Below, one piece after another: positions 32,955-41,135 of a stretch of DNA of 64,000 nucleotides; position 1 is the stretch's first letter; each line of letters opens with the position of its first letter. The translations under genes were made by a program, and so were the position numbers. Under the pieces are notes generated by a model, which ran no database searches, was not told the origin of the DNA, and saw only the letters and a list, made by a program, of their open reading frames with translations. The DNA is from Pseudomonas sp. Irchel s3h17 (GTDB lineage: Bacteria > Pseudomonadota > Gammaproteobacteria > Pseudomonadales > Pseudomonadaceae), in NCBI RefSeq assembly GCF_900187505.1, contig NZ_FYDL01000018.1, positions 35,198 through 99,197 of the forward strand, given 5' to 3'.

Positions 32955-35672
32955 TCACGAGGTGACTGCGACGGGCTGCACAGTGGCCGCCAACAGACGC
33001 TTGATTTCCGGGACACACGAGCCGCATTGCGTGCCGCAACCCAGTTGTTGTTTCAGGCCCTGGAGATCCAGGCCGCGACGAATGCCGGCGCACACGGCGC
33101 CCTGACTGACGTTTTTGCAGTTGCACAGGGTTTTATGCGTGCCCGATTCAGCGTTCGCGACACCGGGTGGAGTGCTTAACGGTGCCAGCAGCCAGCGTCG
33201 CAGGTGCTCGTCGATACGCCCCTCCAGCCAGAGGTTGTGCAGCCAATGCCGGGCCAGGGTTTCTCCGGCCAGGCGGATGGCGGTAATACGGCCTTGTTCG
33301 ATGCGCACCCGTTTGCCAATGGCGCGCCCGGGGTCGTCATACGTCAGGACCGGGCCCTCGACCAGGCCCAGCCGTTGATCGATCTTGTCCAGCCATTGCG
33401 GATCCGGTGCCTGGGCATGGGCGACACGTATCAGCAGCGCTGGGCGCTCACGCCCGGTGAGGCTCAGGCTAACGTAGGCAAAATCCTCACAGAGCGGTCG
33501 CAGGTCCTCGAAATGCTGCTGAACATCACCCTCAATCAGTGCGAACAGGCTCCATGGCAAGTGCGCGGGTTCGATACGCACGCCGCTGTGCTTGAGTTCG
33601 GGCTGCTTGGACAGTGGGTCGAATGCCGGTTGCGTGAGGCTATTGACGCCGCCCTTGAGAAAGCGGTCGCCCCAATGCATGGGTAAAAAGGCCTGGCCTG
33701 GGCGCACACTGTCATCGCTGACCACCGAGACGATCACACTGCCGCGACGGCTCTTGAGGTTGACCAGATCGCCGCTGTCGAGCCGATGCCCGCGCAGTTC
33801 GTCAGGATGCAGGCTCAACAGGGCTTCGTTGACGTGGCCGAACAGTTGCGCCGCCGTGCCGGTACGGCTCATGCCGTGCCACTGGTCGCGCAGGCGCCCG
33901 GTGATCAGGGTCAGTGGAAAACCGGTGTCGCGTTGTTCTTTGGCGGCCTGGTAAGGCTCGGCGACAAACTGCGCGCGATGGTTTTGGGTGGGAAACCGCC
34001 CGTCGACGTAAAGCCTCGGTGTGCCGCTTGATGCTCCCTCCGGGAAGGGCCACTGCTGTGGGCCAAGGGTGTCGAGCAGGGCGTAACTGATCCCGGACAG
34101 GTCCAGGTCCCGCCCGCGGGTCAGTTGCTTGAACTCGTCAAACACCTGTTCAGGGCGTTCGTAGGCGAACAGCGAGGGTTGCCCTGGGCGCAGCTGCTGT
34201 TCCAGGCGTTGTGCGAAGTCCACTGTGATCGCCCAGTCCGGACGCGCTTCACCGGGTGCGGCGATGGCTCGGCGAACGTGGGAGATGCGACGTTCCGAGT
34301 TGGTCACCGTACCTTCCTTCTCGCCCCAGCTGGCCGCCGGTAGTAGCAGGTCGGCAAAGGCGGCGGTTTCGGTGGTGCGAAAGGCTTCTTGCAGGACTAC
34401 GAACGGACAAGCCTGCAGGGCTGCGCGCACGTTGTGCAGGTCCGGCAGTGACTGCGCGGGGTTGGTGCAGGCGATCCACAACGCCTTGACGGTGCCGTTC
34501 CTGACCTGCTCGAACAGCTCGATGGCGGTCAGGCCGGTGGCGTTGGGCAGTTTGTCTACGCCCCAGTACGCCGCGACCTCGGCGCGATGCTCGGCGTTGG
34601 CCGCTTCGCGATGACCCGGCAACAGGTTGGCCAGGCTCCCGGTTTCGCGTCCGCCCATGGCATTTGGTTGACCGGTGAGGGAAAAGGGGCCGGCACCTGG
34701 CCGGCCTATTTGTCCGGTGGCCAGGTGCAGGTTGATCAGCGCGCTGTTTTTCGCACTGCCGGCGGTGGATTGATTCAAGCCCATGCACCACAGCGACAGG
34801 AAAGCGGGCGAGGTACCGACCCACTCGGCACACAGCCGCAGCTGCTCAATGCTGATGCCACACAGTTGCGCGACCATGGCCGGGCTGTAGTCGTGCACCA
34901 GCTTTTTCAGTTCGGTCAGGCCGTCGGTGTGTGCCTTGATGAAGGCATGGTCGATGCGGCCTTCCCACAACAGCAGATGCAAAATCCCATGGAACAGCGC
35001 GACATCGCTGCCAGGCAGTATCGCCAGGTGCAAATCGGCCAGATCGCAGGTGTCGGTGCGCCGAGGGTCGATGACGATGACTTTCATCCCGGGGCGACGG
35101 GATTTGGCTTCTTCCAGGCGGCGAAACAGCACGGGGTGGGCGTAGGCCATGTTGCTGCCGACGATCATCACGCAATCGCTCAGCTCAAGGTCTTCGTAGC
35201 TGCACGGCGGGGCATCGGCCCCCAGGCTGCGCTTGTAGCCGACCACGGCCGAGGACATGCACAGCCGGGAGTTGCTGTCGATGTTGTGGGTGCCCACCAG
35301 TGCTCGGGCCAGCTTGTTGAAGACGTAGTAGTCTTCGGTCAGCAATTGTCCCGAGACATAGAACGCGACACTGTCCGGGCCATGTTCGGCAATGGTGCTG
35401 GCAAACACGTTGGCGGCGTGGTCGAGGGCAGTGTCCCAATCGGTGCGGCCGCGCGCCAGGCCTTTGCCCAGCCGCAGCTCCGGGTACAGCGCGCGGGCAG
35501 CGAGGTCGCCGGTCAGGTGCAGCGTCGAACCTTTGCTGCACAGCTTGCCAAAGTTGGCCGGGTGCGTCGGGTCGCCGCTGACACCGAGGATCTGCTCGTC
35601 GTCATGTTCGATCAGCACGCCGCAGCCTACACCGCAGTAACAACAGGTCGAGGCAGTCGTTTGGCGGTTCAT
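32955..35672 (-). CDS. nasC: Assimilatory nitrate reductase, catalytic subunit
   Basis: This 905-aa molybdopterin enzyme reduces nitrate to nitrite in the cytosol. The N-terminal [4Fe-4S] site is CCYCGVGC plus a Cys at LCSKG, followed by the bis-MGD domains, and at the C-terminus a BFD-like [2Fe-2S] domain with CNC...CGTQCGSC. The start codon overlaps the stop of the electron-transfer gene (ATGA). The name follows the P. aeruginosa usage as I recall it; Klebsiella calls this subunit NasA. Expression is expected under nitrogen limitation with nitrate present, through the leader at 37018-37105. Confidence 0.95.
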   Translation of the reverse strand: MNRQTTASTCCYCGVGCGVLIEHDDEQILGVSGDPTHPANFGKLCSKGSTLHLTGDLAARALYPELRLGKGLARGRTDWDTALDHAANVFASTIAEHGPDSVAFYVSGQLLTEDYYVFNKLARALVGTHNIDSNSRLCMSSAVVGYKRSLGADAPPCSYEDLELSDCVMIVGSNMAYAHPVLFRRLEEAKSRRPGMKVIVIDPRRTDTCDLADLHLAILPGSDVALFHGILHLLLWEGRIDHAFIKAHTDGLTELKKLVHDYSPAMVAQLCGISIEQLRLCAEWVGTSPAFLSLWCMGLNQSTAGSAKNSALINLHLATGQIGRPGAGPFSLTGQPNAMGGRETGSLANLLPGHREAANAEHRAEVAAYWGVDKLPNATGLTAIELFEQVRNGTVKALWIACTNPAQSLPDLHNVRAALQACPFVVLQEAFRTTETAAFADLLLPAASWGEKEGTVTNSERRISHVRRAIAAPGEARPDWAITVDFAQRLEQQLRPGQPSLFAYERPEQVFDEFKQLTRGRDLDLSGISYALLDTLGPQQWPFPEGASSGTPRLYVDGRFPTQNHRAQFVAEPYQAAKEQRDTGFPLTLITGRLRDQWHGMSRTGTAAQLFGHVNEALLSLHPDELRGHRLDSGDLVNLKSRRGSVIVSVVSDDSVRPGQAFLPMHWGDRFLKGGVNSLTQPAFDPLSKQPELKHSGVRIEPAHLPWSLFALIEGDVQQHFEDLRPLCEDFAYVSLSLTGRERPALLIRVAHAQAPDPQWLDKIDQRLGLVEGPVLTYDDPGRAIGKRVRIEQGRITAIRLAGETLARHWLHNLWLEGRIDEHLRRWLLAPLSTPPGVANAESGTHKTLCNCKNVSQGAVCAGIRRGLDLQGLKQQLGCGTQCGSCVPEIKRLLAATVQPVAVTS

Positions 35673-36949
35673 CAGCAGGCTTCCTGCAAGGCCGGCATGG
35701 CCTGTTCGTTCTCCACCCGGGGCGCGGGGGCCACTTGTGGTACCAGGGCCTCGCCGAACATCAAGTGATCACGGACGTCGGCAATGGTCCGGTTTTCACG
35801 AATCTGGCGCATGTACCAGCCACTGTCGGCGGTGTCGCCATACAGGCAGGCGCCCACCAGAACGTCATTCTTGATCACCAGCTTTTTGTAGACCCCGCCG
35901 ATGGGGTCGGACAGGGTGATGGTCTCGGTGCCTTCCGCGCCCATGAAATCGCCGGCAGAGAACAGGTCGATGCCGGTGACTTTCAGCTTGGTGGATGTCA
36001 CCGATCCGCGATAGCGGGCAAAGCCCAGTTGTGCGAGGTGGTTGGCGCAGACCTTGGCCTGTTCGAACAGTGGCGCCACCAGGCCATAGGCAATGCCGCG
36101 ATGGCTGGCGCATTCGCCAATGGCATAGATGCGTGGGTCGTAGGTTTGCAGGGTGTCGTTGACCAGGATCCCGCGGTTGCACGCAATGCCGGCTGTTTCG
36201 GCCAGTTCGGTGTTGGGGCGGATGCCGGCGGCCATCACCACCAGGTCCGCCGGGATGCGGTCGCCGTTCTTGAACTGGACAGAACCGACCCGGCCATTGC
36301 CTGCGTCGTGCAGGGCCTGGGTCTGTTCGCTCAGGCGAAAATTCAAGCCCCGGGCTTGCAGCGCGGATTGCAGTAACTGACCGCTGGTTTTGTCCAGTTG
36401 CCGCTCCAGCAACCACTCGCCAATATGCACCACGGTCACGTGCATGCCGCGCAGCATCAGGCCGTTGGCCGCTTCAAGGCCCAGCAGGCCGCCGCCGATG
36501 ACCACCGCGTGTGTGTGAGTCCTGGCGGTGTCGATCATGGCCTGGGTGTCGGCGATGTCGCGATAGCTGATCACGCCCTGCAAGCGGTTGCCCGGAATCG
36601 GCAGGATGAATGGCGCGGAGCCGGTGGCGATCAGCAGGCGATCGTATTCGGCCTCGCTGCCGTCTTCGGCGATGACTCGCCGATTGACCCGGTCGATCTC
36701 CACCACTTTACGGTTGAGCAGTAGCTTGATGTGGTTGTCCCGGTACCAGCTCAGGTCGTTGAGCACGATCTCGTCGAAGGTCTGCTCGCCGGCCAGCACC
36801 GGCGACAGCAGGATGCGGTTGTAGTTGGTATGGGGCTCGGCACCGAAGACCGTGATGTCATACAGTTCGCCGCTGAGTTTGAGCAGCTCCTCCAGTGTGC
36901 GAACCCCGGCCATACCGTTGCCGATCATCACCAGTTTTAGTTTTTTCAT
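35672..36949 (-). CDS. NADH-dependent electron-transfer subunit of nitrate reductase (NirB N-terminal-like FAD protein)
   Basis: This 425-aa protein has an FAD motif (VMIGNGMAGVRTLEEL), an NAD motif (HAVVIGGGLLGLEAANGL) and the NirB-like C-domain ending YGDTADSGWYMRQIRENR. It corresponds only to the first half of NirB: the BFD and siroheme nitrite reductase domains are absent. In size and operon position it matches the NADH oxidoreductase partner of assimilatory nitrate reductase (Klebsiella NasC type). The ATG 36949 has GGAGAAG upstream. ATGA overlap with the reductase gene supports a genuine short gene rather than a broken nirB. Confidence 0.88.
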   Translation of the reverse strand: MKKLKLVMIGNGMAGVRTLEELLKLSGELYDITVFGAEPHTNYNRILLSPVLAGEQTFDEIVLNDLSWYRDNHIKLLLNRKVVEIDRVNRRVIAEDGSEAEYDRLLIATGSAPFILPIPGNRLQGVISYRDIADTQAMIDTARTHTHAVVIGGGLLGLEAANGLMLRGMHVTVVHIGEWLLERQLDKTSGQLLQSALQARGLNFRLSEQTQALHDAGNGRVGSVQFKNGDRIPADLVVMAAGIRPNTELAETAGIACNRGILVNDTLQTYDPRIYAIGECASHRGIAYGLVAPLFEQAKVCANHLAQLGFARYRGSVTSTKLKVTGIDLFSAGDFMGAEGTETITLSDPIGGVYKKLVIKNDVLVGACLYGDTADSGWYMRQIRENRTIADVRDHLMFGEALVPQVAPAPRVENEQAMPALQEAC

Positions 36950-37017
36950 CAGCTTCTCCGCAAACTCAGGCCGTGTCATCGGGCCGGTGGGGCTGGCTCG
37001 GTTTATTGGGCGCAAAC

Positions 37018-37057
37018 AAAAAAAGGCGTCCCGCTAGTGATCTAGCGAGGACGCCTT
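37018..37057 (-). terminator. Leader terminator 1 (nitrate reductase operon)
   Basis: On the minus strand AAAGGCGTCC and GGACGCCTTT pair around an inner stem (CGCTAG/CTAGCG) and are followed by seven T. It lies about 70 nt before the start codon and about 75 nt after the sigma-54 promoter, so it acts inside the leader. Its 5' arm overlaps antiterminator hairpin P2. Confidence 0.9.
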
Positions 37058-37105
37058 TGTCCTGGTCCCGTTCTCTCGGGGGAGCGCAGCCTTCGTCGTT
37101 GAAGG
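37049..37105 (-). promoter_or_regulatory. ANTAR-type antiterminator hairpins, leader 1
   Basis: P1 (37090-37105) is CCTTC-AACGAC-GAAGG and P2 (37049-37062) is GGAC-AAAGGC-GTCC. A third hairpin, CCCG-AGAGAA-CGGG, lies between them (37067-37080). All three loops are hexanucleotides with A at position 1 and G at position 4, the ANTAR target rule. P2 and the terminator cannot form together. Confidence 0.85.
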
Positions 37106-37134
37106 CCGGGCTTTATGTAGGGTGACAATGCTAA

Positions 37135-37151
37135 TGCAGTGGTTGTGCCAA
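37135..37151 (-). promoter_or_regulatory. Sigma-54 promoter of the nitrate reductase operon
   Basis: TTGGCAC-AACCA-CTGCA reads on the minus strand; GG and GC are separated by 10 nt as required for -24/-12. NtrC control under nitrogen limitation is inferred; a clear upstream NtrC site was not found by eye. Confidence 0.8.
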
Positions 37152-37298
37152 GTTATCCTGCGGCGCGGGTTTGTTGGGGTGGCGGATGGGAGGAGGGTCT
37201 TCGCTGGCGGTTTTACGCACCGATTGGAGGCGCGATGCCCGGTCGTGGAGCGGTCCAGGCCGGTGGCGAGGGTGCCGGCCATGAAGCGTGGGGTCTGC

Positions 37299-38972
37299 TC
37301 AGGGGGCGCGCAGCCATGAAAACAGCAACACCAGATTGAGCATCAGCAGCGCCAGGGCCAGCGTGCGCCACACTTTCACCGGTTCGCGCTCGAGCAATGG
37401 CCTTGGTCGCACACTCAGGCTACGCCGCTCTCCTTGCTCCAGTACCAGGAGCCATTGCTCCGCTGTTTCATAGCGTTGAGCCGGGTCGGCGCACAAGGCG
37501 CATTCCAGGCTTTGTCCCAGCCAGTCCGGCCAGTCCGGCCGATAACGGCTGGCGCTGACGGGCAGGCCGAAGCGCGGGCGCTGGAAGGCTTCAATCTCGC
37601 CGTAGGGGTAGTGCCCGGTAGCCAGGTAATACAGGGTAACGCCGACGGCATACAGGTCCTGTTGCGGTGTCGGGGCCTGGCCATTGAACGCTTCGGGCGC
37701 AATGTAGCTGGGCGTTCCGGGCAGCGCGTGAGCCTGGTCTTCGGACAGGCCAGGGCAGTAGGCGAGACCGAAATCCAGCAGGCGCAATTCGCCATCGTCC
37801 CCCAGCAGCAGGTTCTCCGGTTTGATATCCCGGTGCAGGATCTGTCGCCGGTGCAGCAGTCCTACCGCCCGTAGTAGCCGTTCCGCCAGTGCCTGCCATT
37901 GGGCCAGAGGCAGGGGGCCGGTTTGCAGGAACAGTTCAGCCAGGGTCACGCCCGGGTATTCGCGCATCACGTAATACAGGTGCTGGCGTTGAGTCGCCGG
38001 GTGTATTTCAGGGAAGCTGCGCCCGGCCACGCGCTTGAGAAACCACTCTTCGGACAGCAATGCCTGGGCCGCCGCGGTGTCGTTGTTCGATGATGCAGCC
38101 AGGGTCTTGAGCAGCCAGGGTTGTTGCTGTCCGTCGCGGACGCGATAGATCAGCGATTGCTGGCTGTGGCCCAGCAGCTTCTCGATGTGCCAACCCTCGA
38201 AGGAGTGGCCGGCCTTGAGCGATGGTGGCAAGGGCCATTGTTGCAACTGGATCAGCGCGTCGCCGATGCTGCTTTCGCCGAGGGCGTCGATCCGCACCAG
38301 CAGCGCGCTGGCATTGTCCTGGCTGCCTGCCAGGTGAGCAGCGTTGACCAGGGTGCGCGCTGCACGGTCGAGGTCGGGCTGCTCGCGCAGGATGGCCGCG
38401 ATGGCCGTGTCGCCCAATGTCGCCCAGACCCCATCGCTCAGCAGCACGAAAGACTCACCGACGCGCAACTCGCCATCGAGGAAATCCAGCACCAGGTGTT
38501 GATCCAGTCCCAGCGCGCGCTTGAGCACATGCTGCATGCCCGGCTGCTCCCAGACGTGGTCCTCGCTGATGCGTTGCAACTGGTCGGCGTGCCAGCGGTA
38601 TACCCGGCAATCGCCGACATGGGCCAAGGTGAAGCGCCTTCCCCGCAGCACCAGCGCGCTGACGGTGGTCAACAACGGCAGGCCGCCGCCGTTGGCCTGC
38701 AACCAGCGATTTTGCGCCAGCAACAGGCGGTCCAGCGCCTGCGCCACGCCCCAGGTCTGGGGCGTGGCGTAGTAGTCCAGGGCCAGGGCCTGCAAGGTGG
38801 TCCGGGCCGCGAGCCCGCCGTCGGCGCATTGGCTGACACCGTCGGCGATGGCGAACAGGCAGCCCTTGCTGGCCGCCAGTTCAGCCGTAGGTGTAACCAG
38901 GCGCAGAGCGTCCTGGTTTTCCGCCCGAGGGCCGATGGCGCTGGCCTCGGCGAAGCTCAGTTGCAGGCTCAT
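37299..38972 (-). CDS. Fused PP2C-type phosphatase and Ser/Thr protein kinase, membrane-anchored
   Basis: This 557-aa protein has an N-terminal PP2C phosphatase (about 1-240; GPRAENQDA, AIADGVSQCADG, AHVGDCRVYRW, GSQDNAS), then a Hanks-type kinase (about 258-520) with HRDIKPENLLLGDD and DFGLAYCPG, and a C-terminal membrane helix (TLALALLMLNLVLLFSWL). The glycine loop of the kinase is degenerate (LLGHSQQSLIYRV). It lies 6 nt after the nitrate transporter gene and is surely co-transcribed with it, the same placement as in P. aeruginosa. A role in nitrate assimilation is suggested only by position. Confidence 0.9.
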   Translation of the reverse strand: MSLQLSFAEASAIGPRAENQDALRLVTPTAELAASKGCLFAIADGVSQCADGGLAARTTLQALALDYYATPQTWGVAQALDRLLLAQNRWLQANGGGLPLLTTVSALVLRGRRFTLAHVGDCRVYRWHADQLQRISEDHVWEQPGMQHVLKRALGLDQHLVLDFLDGELRVGESFVLLSDGVWATLGDTAIAAILREQPDLDRAARTLVNAAHLAGSQDNASALLVRIDALGESSIGDALIQLQQWPLPPSLKAGHSFEGWHIEKLLGHSQQSLIYRVRDGQQQPWLLKTLAASSNNDTAAAQALLSEEWFLKRVAGRSFPEIHPATQRQHLYYVMREYPGVTLAELFLQTGPLPLAQWQALAERLLRAVGLLHRRQILHRDIKPENLLLGDDGELRLLDFGLAYCPGLSEDQAHALPGTPSYIAPEAFNGQAPTPQQDLYAVGVTLYYLATGHYPYGEIEAFQRPRFGLPVSASRYRPDWPDWLGQSLECALCADPAQRYETAEQWLLVLEQGERRSLSVRPRPLLEREPVKVWRTLALALLMLNLVLLFSWLRAP

Positions 38973-38978
38973 CGAAGG

Positions 38979-40190
38979 TCAGACCCGTGCCGCGGTCATG
39001 GCCGCCGAGCCCCAGGTGGTTCTCCAGCGACGCTTGACCCCGTGCAGACCAAACCAGGCCAGGACGCCAAGGCTGGCGAACAACCACAAGGCCAACTGAT
39101 AGCTGCCCGTGCTCTGCTTGATCGCCCCCATGCCGGCCGCCAGGGCGAAGCCGCCGATGCCACCCGCCATGCCGATCAGGCCGGTCATCACGCCGATCTC
39201 GCGCCGGAAGCGCTGCGGTACCAACTGGAACACCGCGCCATTGCCCGCGCCGAGGCCGAGCATGGTGCACACGAACAGCGCCAGTGCCGCGTAGGAACTG
39301 GGCAGGTTGAATCCGACGGCCGCGATGCACACGGCGGCGACGGTGTACATCACCAGCAAGGTGCGGATGCCGCCAAAACGGTCCGCCAGGGCACCACCCA
39401 GGGGGCGCATCAAGCTGCCGCCGAACACGCACGCGGCGGTGTAGTAACCGGCGGTGACCGGGTTCAGGCCGTACTGGTCGTTGAAGTAACCGGGCAGGGC
39501 GCTGGCCAGGCCGATGAATCCGCCAAAGGTCACGCAGTAGAAGAACATGAACCACCAACTGTCACGATCCGCCAGGGCCTTGAAGTAATCGCCCATGGAT
39601 TTGGCCTTGGGCCGCTCAGGTGCGTTTTTTGCCAGCCAGGCGAACACGATCAGGGTCAGGATCAGCGGGATCAAGGCGAAGCCGAACACGTTGCTCCAGC
39701 CAAACGCGGCCGCCAGGACCGGCGCGATCAGGGCGGCGAGTACGGTGCCCGAGTTGCCCGCACCGGCGATGCCCATGGCCTTGCCCTGGTGTTGTGGCGG
39801 ATACCATTGCGAGGCCAGGGGCAGGGCGACGGCGAACGAAGCACCGGCCATGCCCAGGAACACGCCCAGCAACAAGGCCTGCTCGTAGGTGTGGATCCCC
39901 AGTTTCCAGGCGCCGAACAGGGCGCAGATGACAATCACCTGGCCAATCAGTCCGGCGGTTTTCGGTGACAGGCGATCGGCGAGCAAGCCCATGGCGAAGC
40001 GCAGGAAGGCGCCGGCCAGGATCGGCGTGGCCACCATCAGCCCGCGCTGTTGCGTGGTCAATTGCAGGTCGGCGGCGATTTGCACCGCCAGCGGGCCGAG
40101 CAGGTACCAGACCATGAAGCTCAGGTCGAAATACAGAAAGGCTGAGAACAGTGTCGGGGTATGGCCGGATTTCCAGAAGCTTGTGTTCAT
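38979..40190 (-). CDS. nasA: Nitrate transporter (NarK/NasA-type MFS)
   Basis: This 403-aa major-facilitator protein of the nitrate/nitrite porter family has about 12 hydrophobic helices. The two nitrate signature motifs are present: GAGNSGTVLAALIAP in the first half and GLGAGNGAVFQLVPQ in the second. It imports nitrate for assimilation. It is first gene of an operon with the PP2C/kinase, preceded by a sigma-54 promoter and a leader terminator. The name follows P. aeruginosa usage as I recall it. Confidence 0.93.
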   Translation of the reverse strand: MNTSFWKSGHTPTLFSAFLYFDLSFMVWYLLGPLAVQIAADLQLTTQQRGLMVATPILAGAFLRFAMGLLADRLSPKTAGLIGQVIVICALFGAWKLGIHTYEQALLLGVFLGMAGASFAVALPLASQWYPPQHQGKAMGIAGAGNSGTVLAALIAPVLAAAFGWSNVFGFALIPLILTLIVFAWLAKNAPERPKAKSMGDYFKALADRDSWWFMFFYCVTFGGFIGLASALPGYFNDQYGLNPVTAGYYTAACVFGGSLMRPLGGALADRFGGIRTLLVMYTVAAVCIAAVGFNLPSSYAALALFVCTMLGLGAGNGAVFQLVPQRFRREIGVMTGLIGMAGGIGGFALAAGMGAIKQSTGSYQLALWLFASLGVLAWFGLHGVKRRWRTTWGSAAMTAARV

Positions 40191-40290
40191 CGCGCACCTC
40201 AGCGGTTAAGAGTCTCGTAGCAAGTCGTGAGCTTTGCGGTGGGGCGCCGCGACGGCCGCACCACCGACCCCGGGCTGTGGGGCCAAAACG

Positions 40291-40343
40291 AAAAAACGCC
40301 GCTACCCGATTCGCCAGGGGCAAACGAGGTGAGCGACGTCTTT
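40291..40343 (-). terminator. Leader terminator 2 (nitrate transporter operon)
   Basis: On the minus strand AAAGACGTCGCT pairs with AGCGGCGTTTTTT across about 29 nt, allowing G-U and one mismatch; six T follow. It lies 100 nt before the transporter start codon. Confidence 0.8.
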
Positions 40344-40374
40344 GTCGTGGGTGGGGCAACCGCCGTTGGTTACC
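40334..40374 (-). promoter_or_regulatory. ANTAR-type antiterminator hairpins, leader 2
   Basis: P1 (40355-40374) is GGTAACC-AACGGC-GGTTGCC and P2 (40334-40347) is CGAC-AAAGAC-GTCG. Both hexaloops have A1 and G4. P2 shares its sequence with the 5' arm of the leader terminator. Confidence 0.85.
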
Positions 40375-40387
40375 TGTGTGGTTTACG

Positions 40388-40405
40388 TAGCGAGATCTGT
40401 GCCAA
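40388..40405 (-). promoter_or_regulatory. Sigma-54 promoter of the nitrate transporter operon
   Basis: TTGGCACAGATCTCGCTA on the minus strand has GG and GC separated by 10 nt. A REPIN ends 12 bp upstream of it. Confidence 0.75.
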
Positions 40406-40416
40406 CAGTCTGCTTT

Positions 40417-40538
40417 TGTGGCGAGGGAGCTTGCTCCCGCTGGGACGCGAAGCGTCCCAAAATTGCCTGCCACCATGTTTTATCTGACGGTTCACGACTG
40501 CTACGCAGCCGAGCGGGAGCAAGCTCCCTCGCCACAAT
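40417..40538. repeat. REPIN between nasT and the nitrate transporter promoter
   Basis: TTGTGGCGAGGGAGCTTGCT and the inverse ending CTCCCTCGCCACAA flank about 70 bp. It fills nearly all the space between the nasT stop and the sigma-54 promoter. Confidence 0.88.
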
Positions 40539-40544
40539 GATCGG

Positions 40545-41120
40545 TTACCCCAGCAACTCGCTCATGGCAATGATCTGCTCCGCCACCTGGATCAGCTTTT
40601 GCTGGCGGCTCATGGCCTGGCGGCGCATCAGGGTGTAGGCCTGCTCTTCGTTGCACGCTTTCATTTTCATCAGCATGCCCTTGGCCAGCTCGATGCGCTT
40701 GCGCTCGGCCAGTTGCTGGTCCCGGGCGTGAAGTTGGGCGCGCAGGGCCTGGTCGCTTTCAAAACGTGCCATGGCCACATCCAGGATCGGTTGCAGGCGT
40801 GCGGCATGAATGCCTTCGACAATGTAGGCACTGACGCCGGACTTGATGGCCTGGCGCATCACGCCCGGGTCGTGTTCGTCGGTGAACATCACAATCGGCC
40901 TTGGCTGGTCACGGCTGACCAGCACCACTTGCTCCAGCACATCGCGGCTGGGTGACTCGGTATCGATCAGGATCACGTCCGGGCGCACCGTTTCGACGCG
41001 CGCGGGCAGGTCGATGGTCAGGCCGGATTCGTCGATCACCTCGAATCCGGCTTCGGTCAGCGCGGTCTTGAGGCGACCGACTTTTTTCGCGGTGTCGTTG
41101 ATCAGCAGGATGCGTAACAT
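40545..41120 (-). CDS. nasT: ANTAR-domain antiterminator NasT
   Basis: This 191-aa protein has a receiver-like N-domain (about 1-120, with Asp in VILIDTE) and a C-terminal ANTAR RNA-binding domain (about 130-190; RIELAKGMLMKMKACNEEQAYTLMRRQAMSRQQKLIQVAEQI). In Azotobacter and Pseudomonas it binds leader RNA to prevent termination in nitrate assimilation operons, and is held inactive by NasS when nitrate is absent. It follows nasS by 15 nt. Confidence 0.96.
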   Translation of the reverse strand: MLRILLINDTAKKVGRLKTALTEAGFEVIDESGLTIDLPARVETVRPDVILIDTESPSRDVLEQVVLVSRDQPRPIVMFTDEHDPGVMRQAIKSGVSAYIVEGIHAARLQPILDVAMARFESDQALRAQLHARDQQLAERKRIELAKGMLMKMKACNEEQAYTLMRRQAMSRQQKLIQVAEQIIAMSELLG

Positions 41121-41135
41121 GGTCGTGGCCTCCTG

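Noticed and set aside
35672..36949. Electron-transfer gene as a frameshifted nirB pseudogene
   Set aside because: It ends in a clean ATGA overlap with the reductase gene, and no siroheme or BFD domain remains in any frame nearby.
37210..37235. NtrC site GCACC...GGCGC upstream of the reductase sigma-54 promoter
   Set aside because: The distance between half-sites is two bases off the NtrC consensus and the second half is imperfect.
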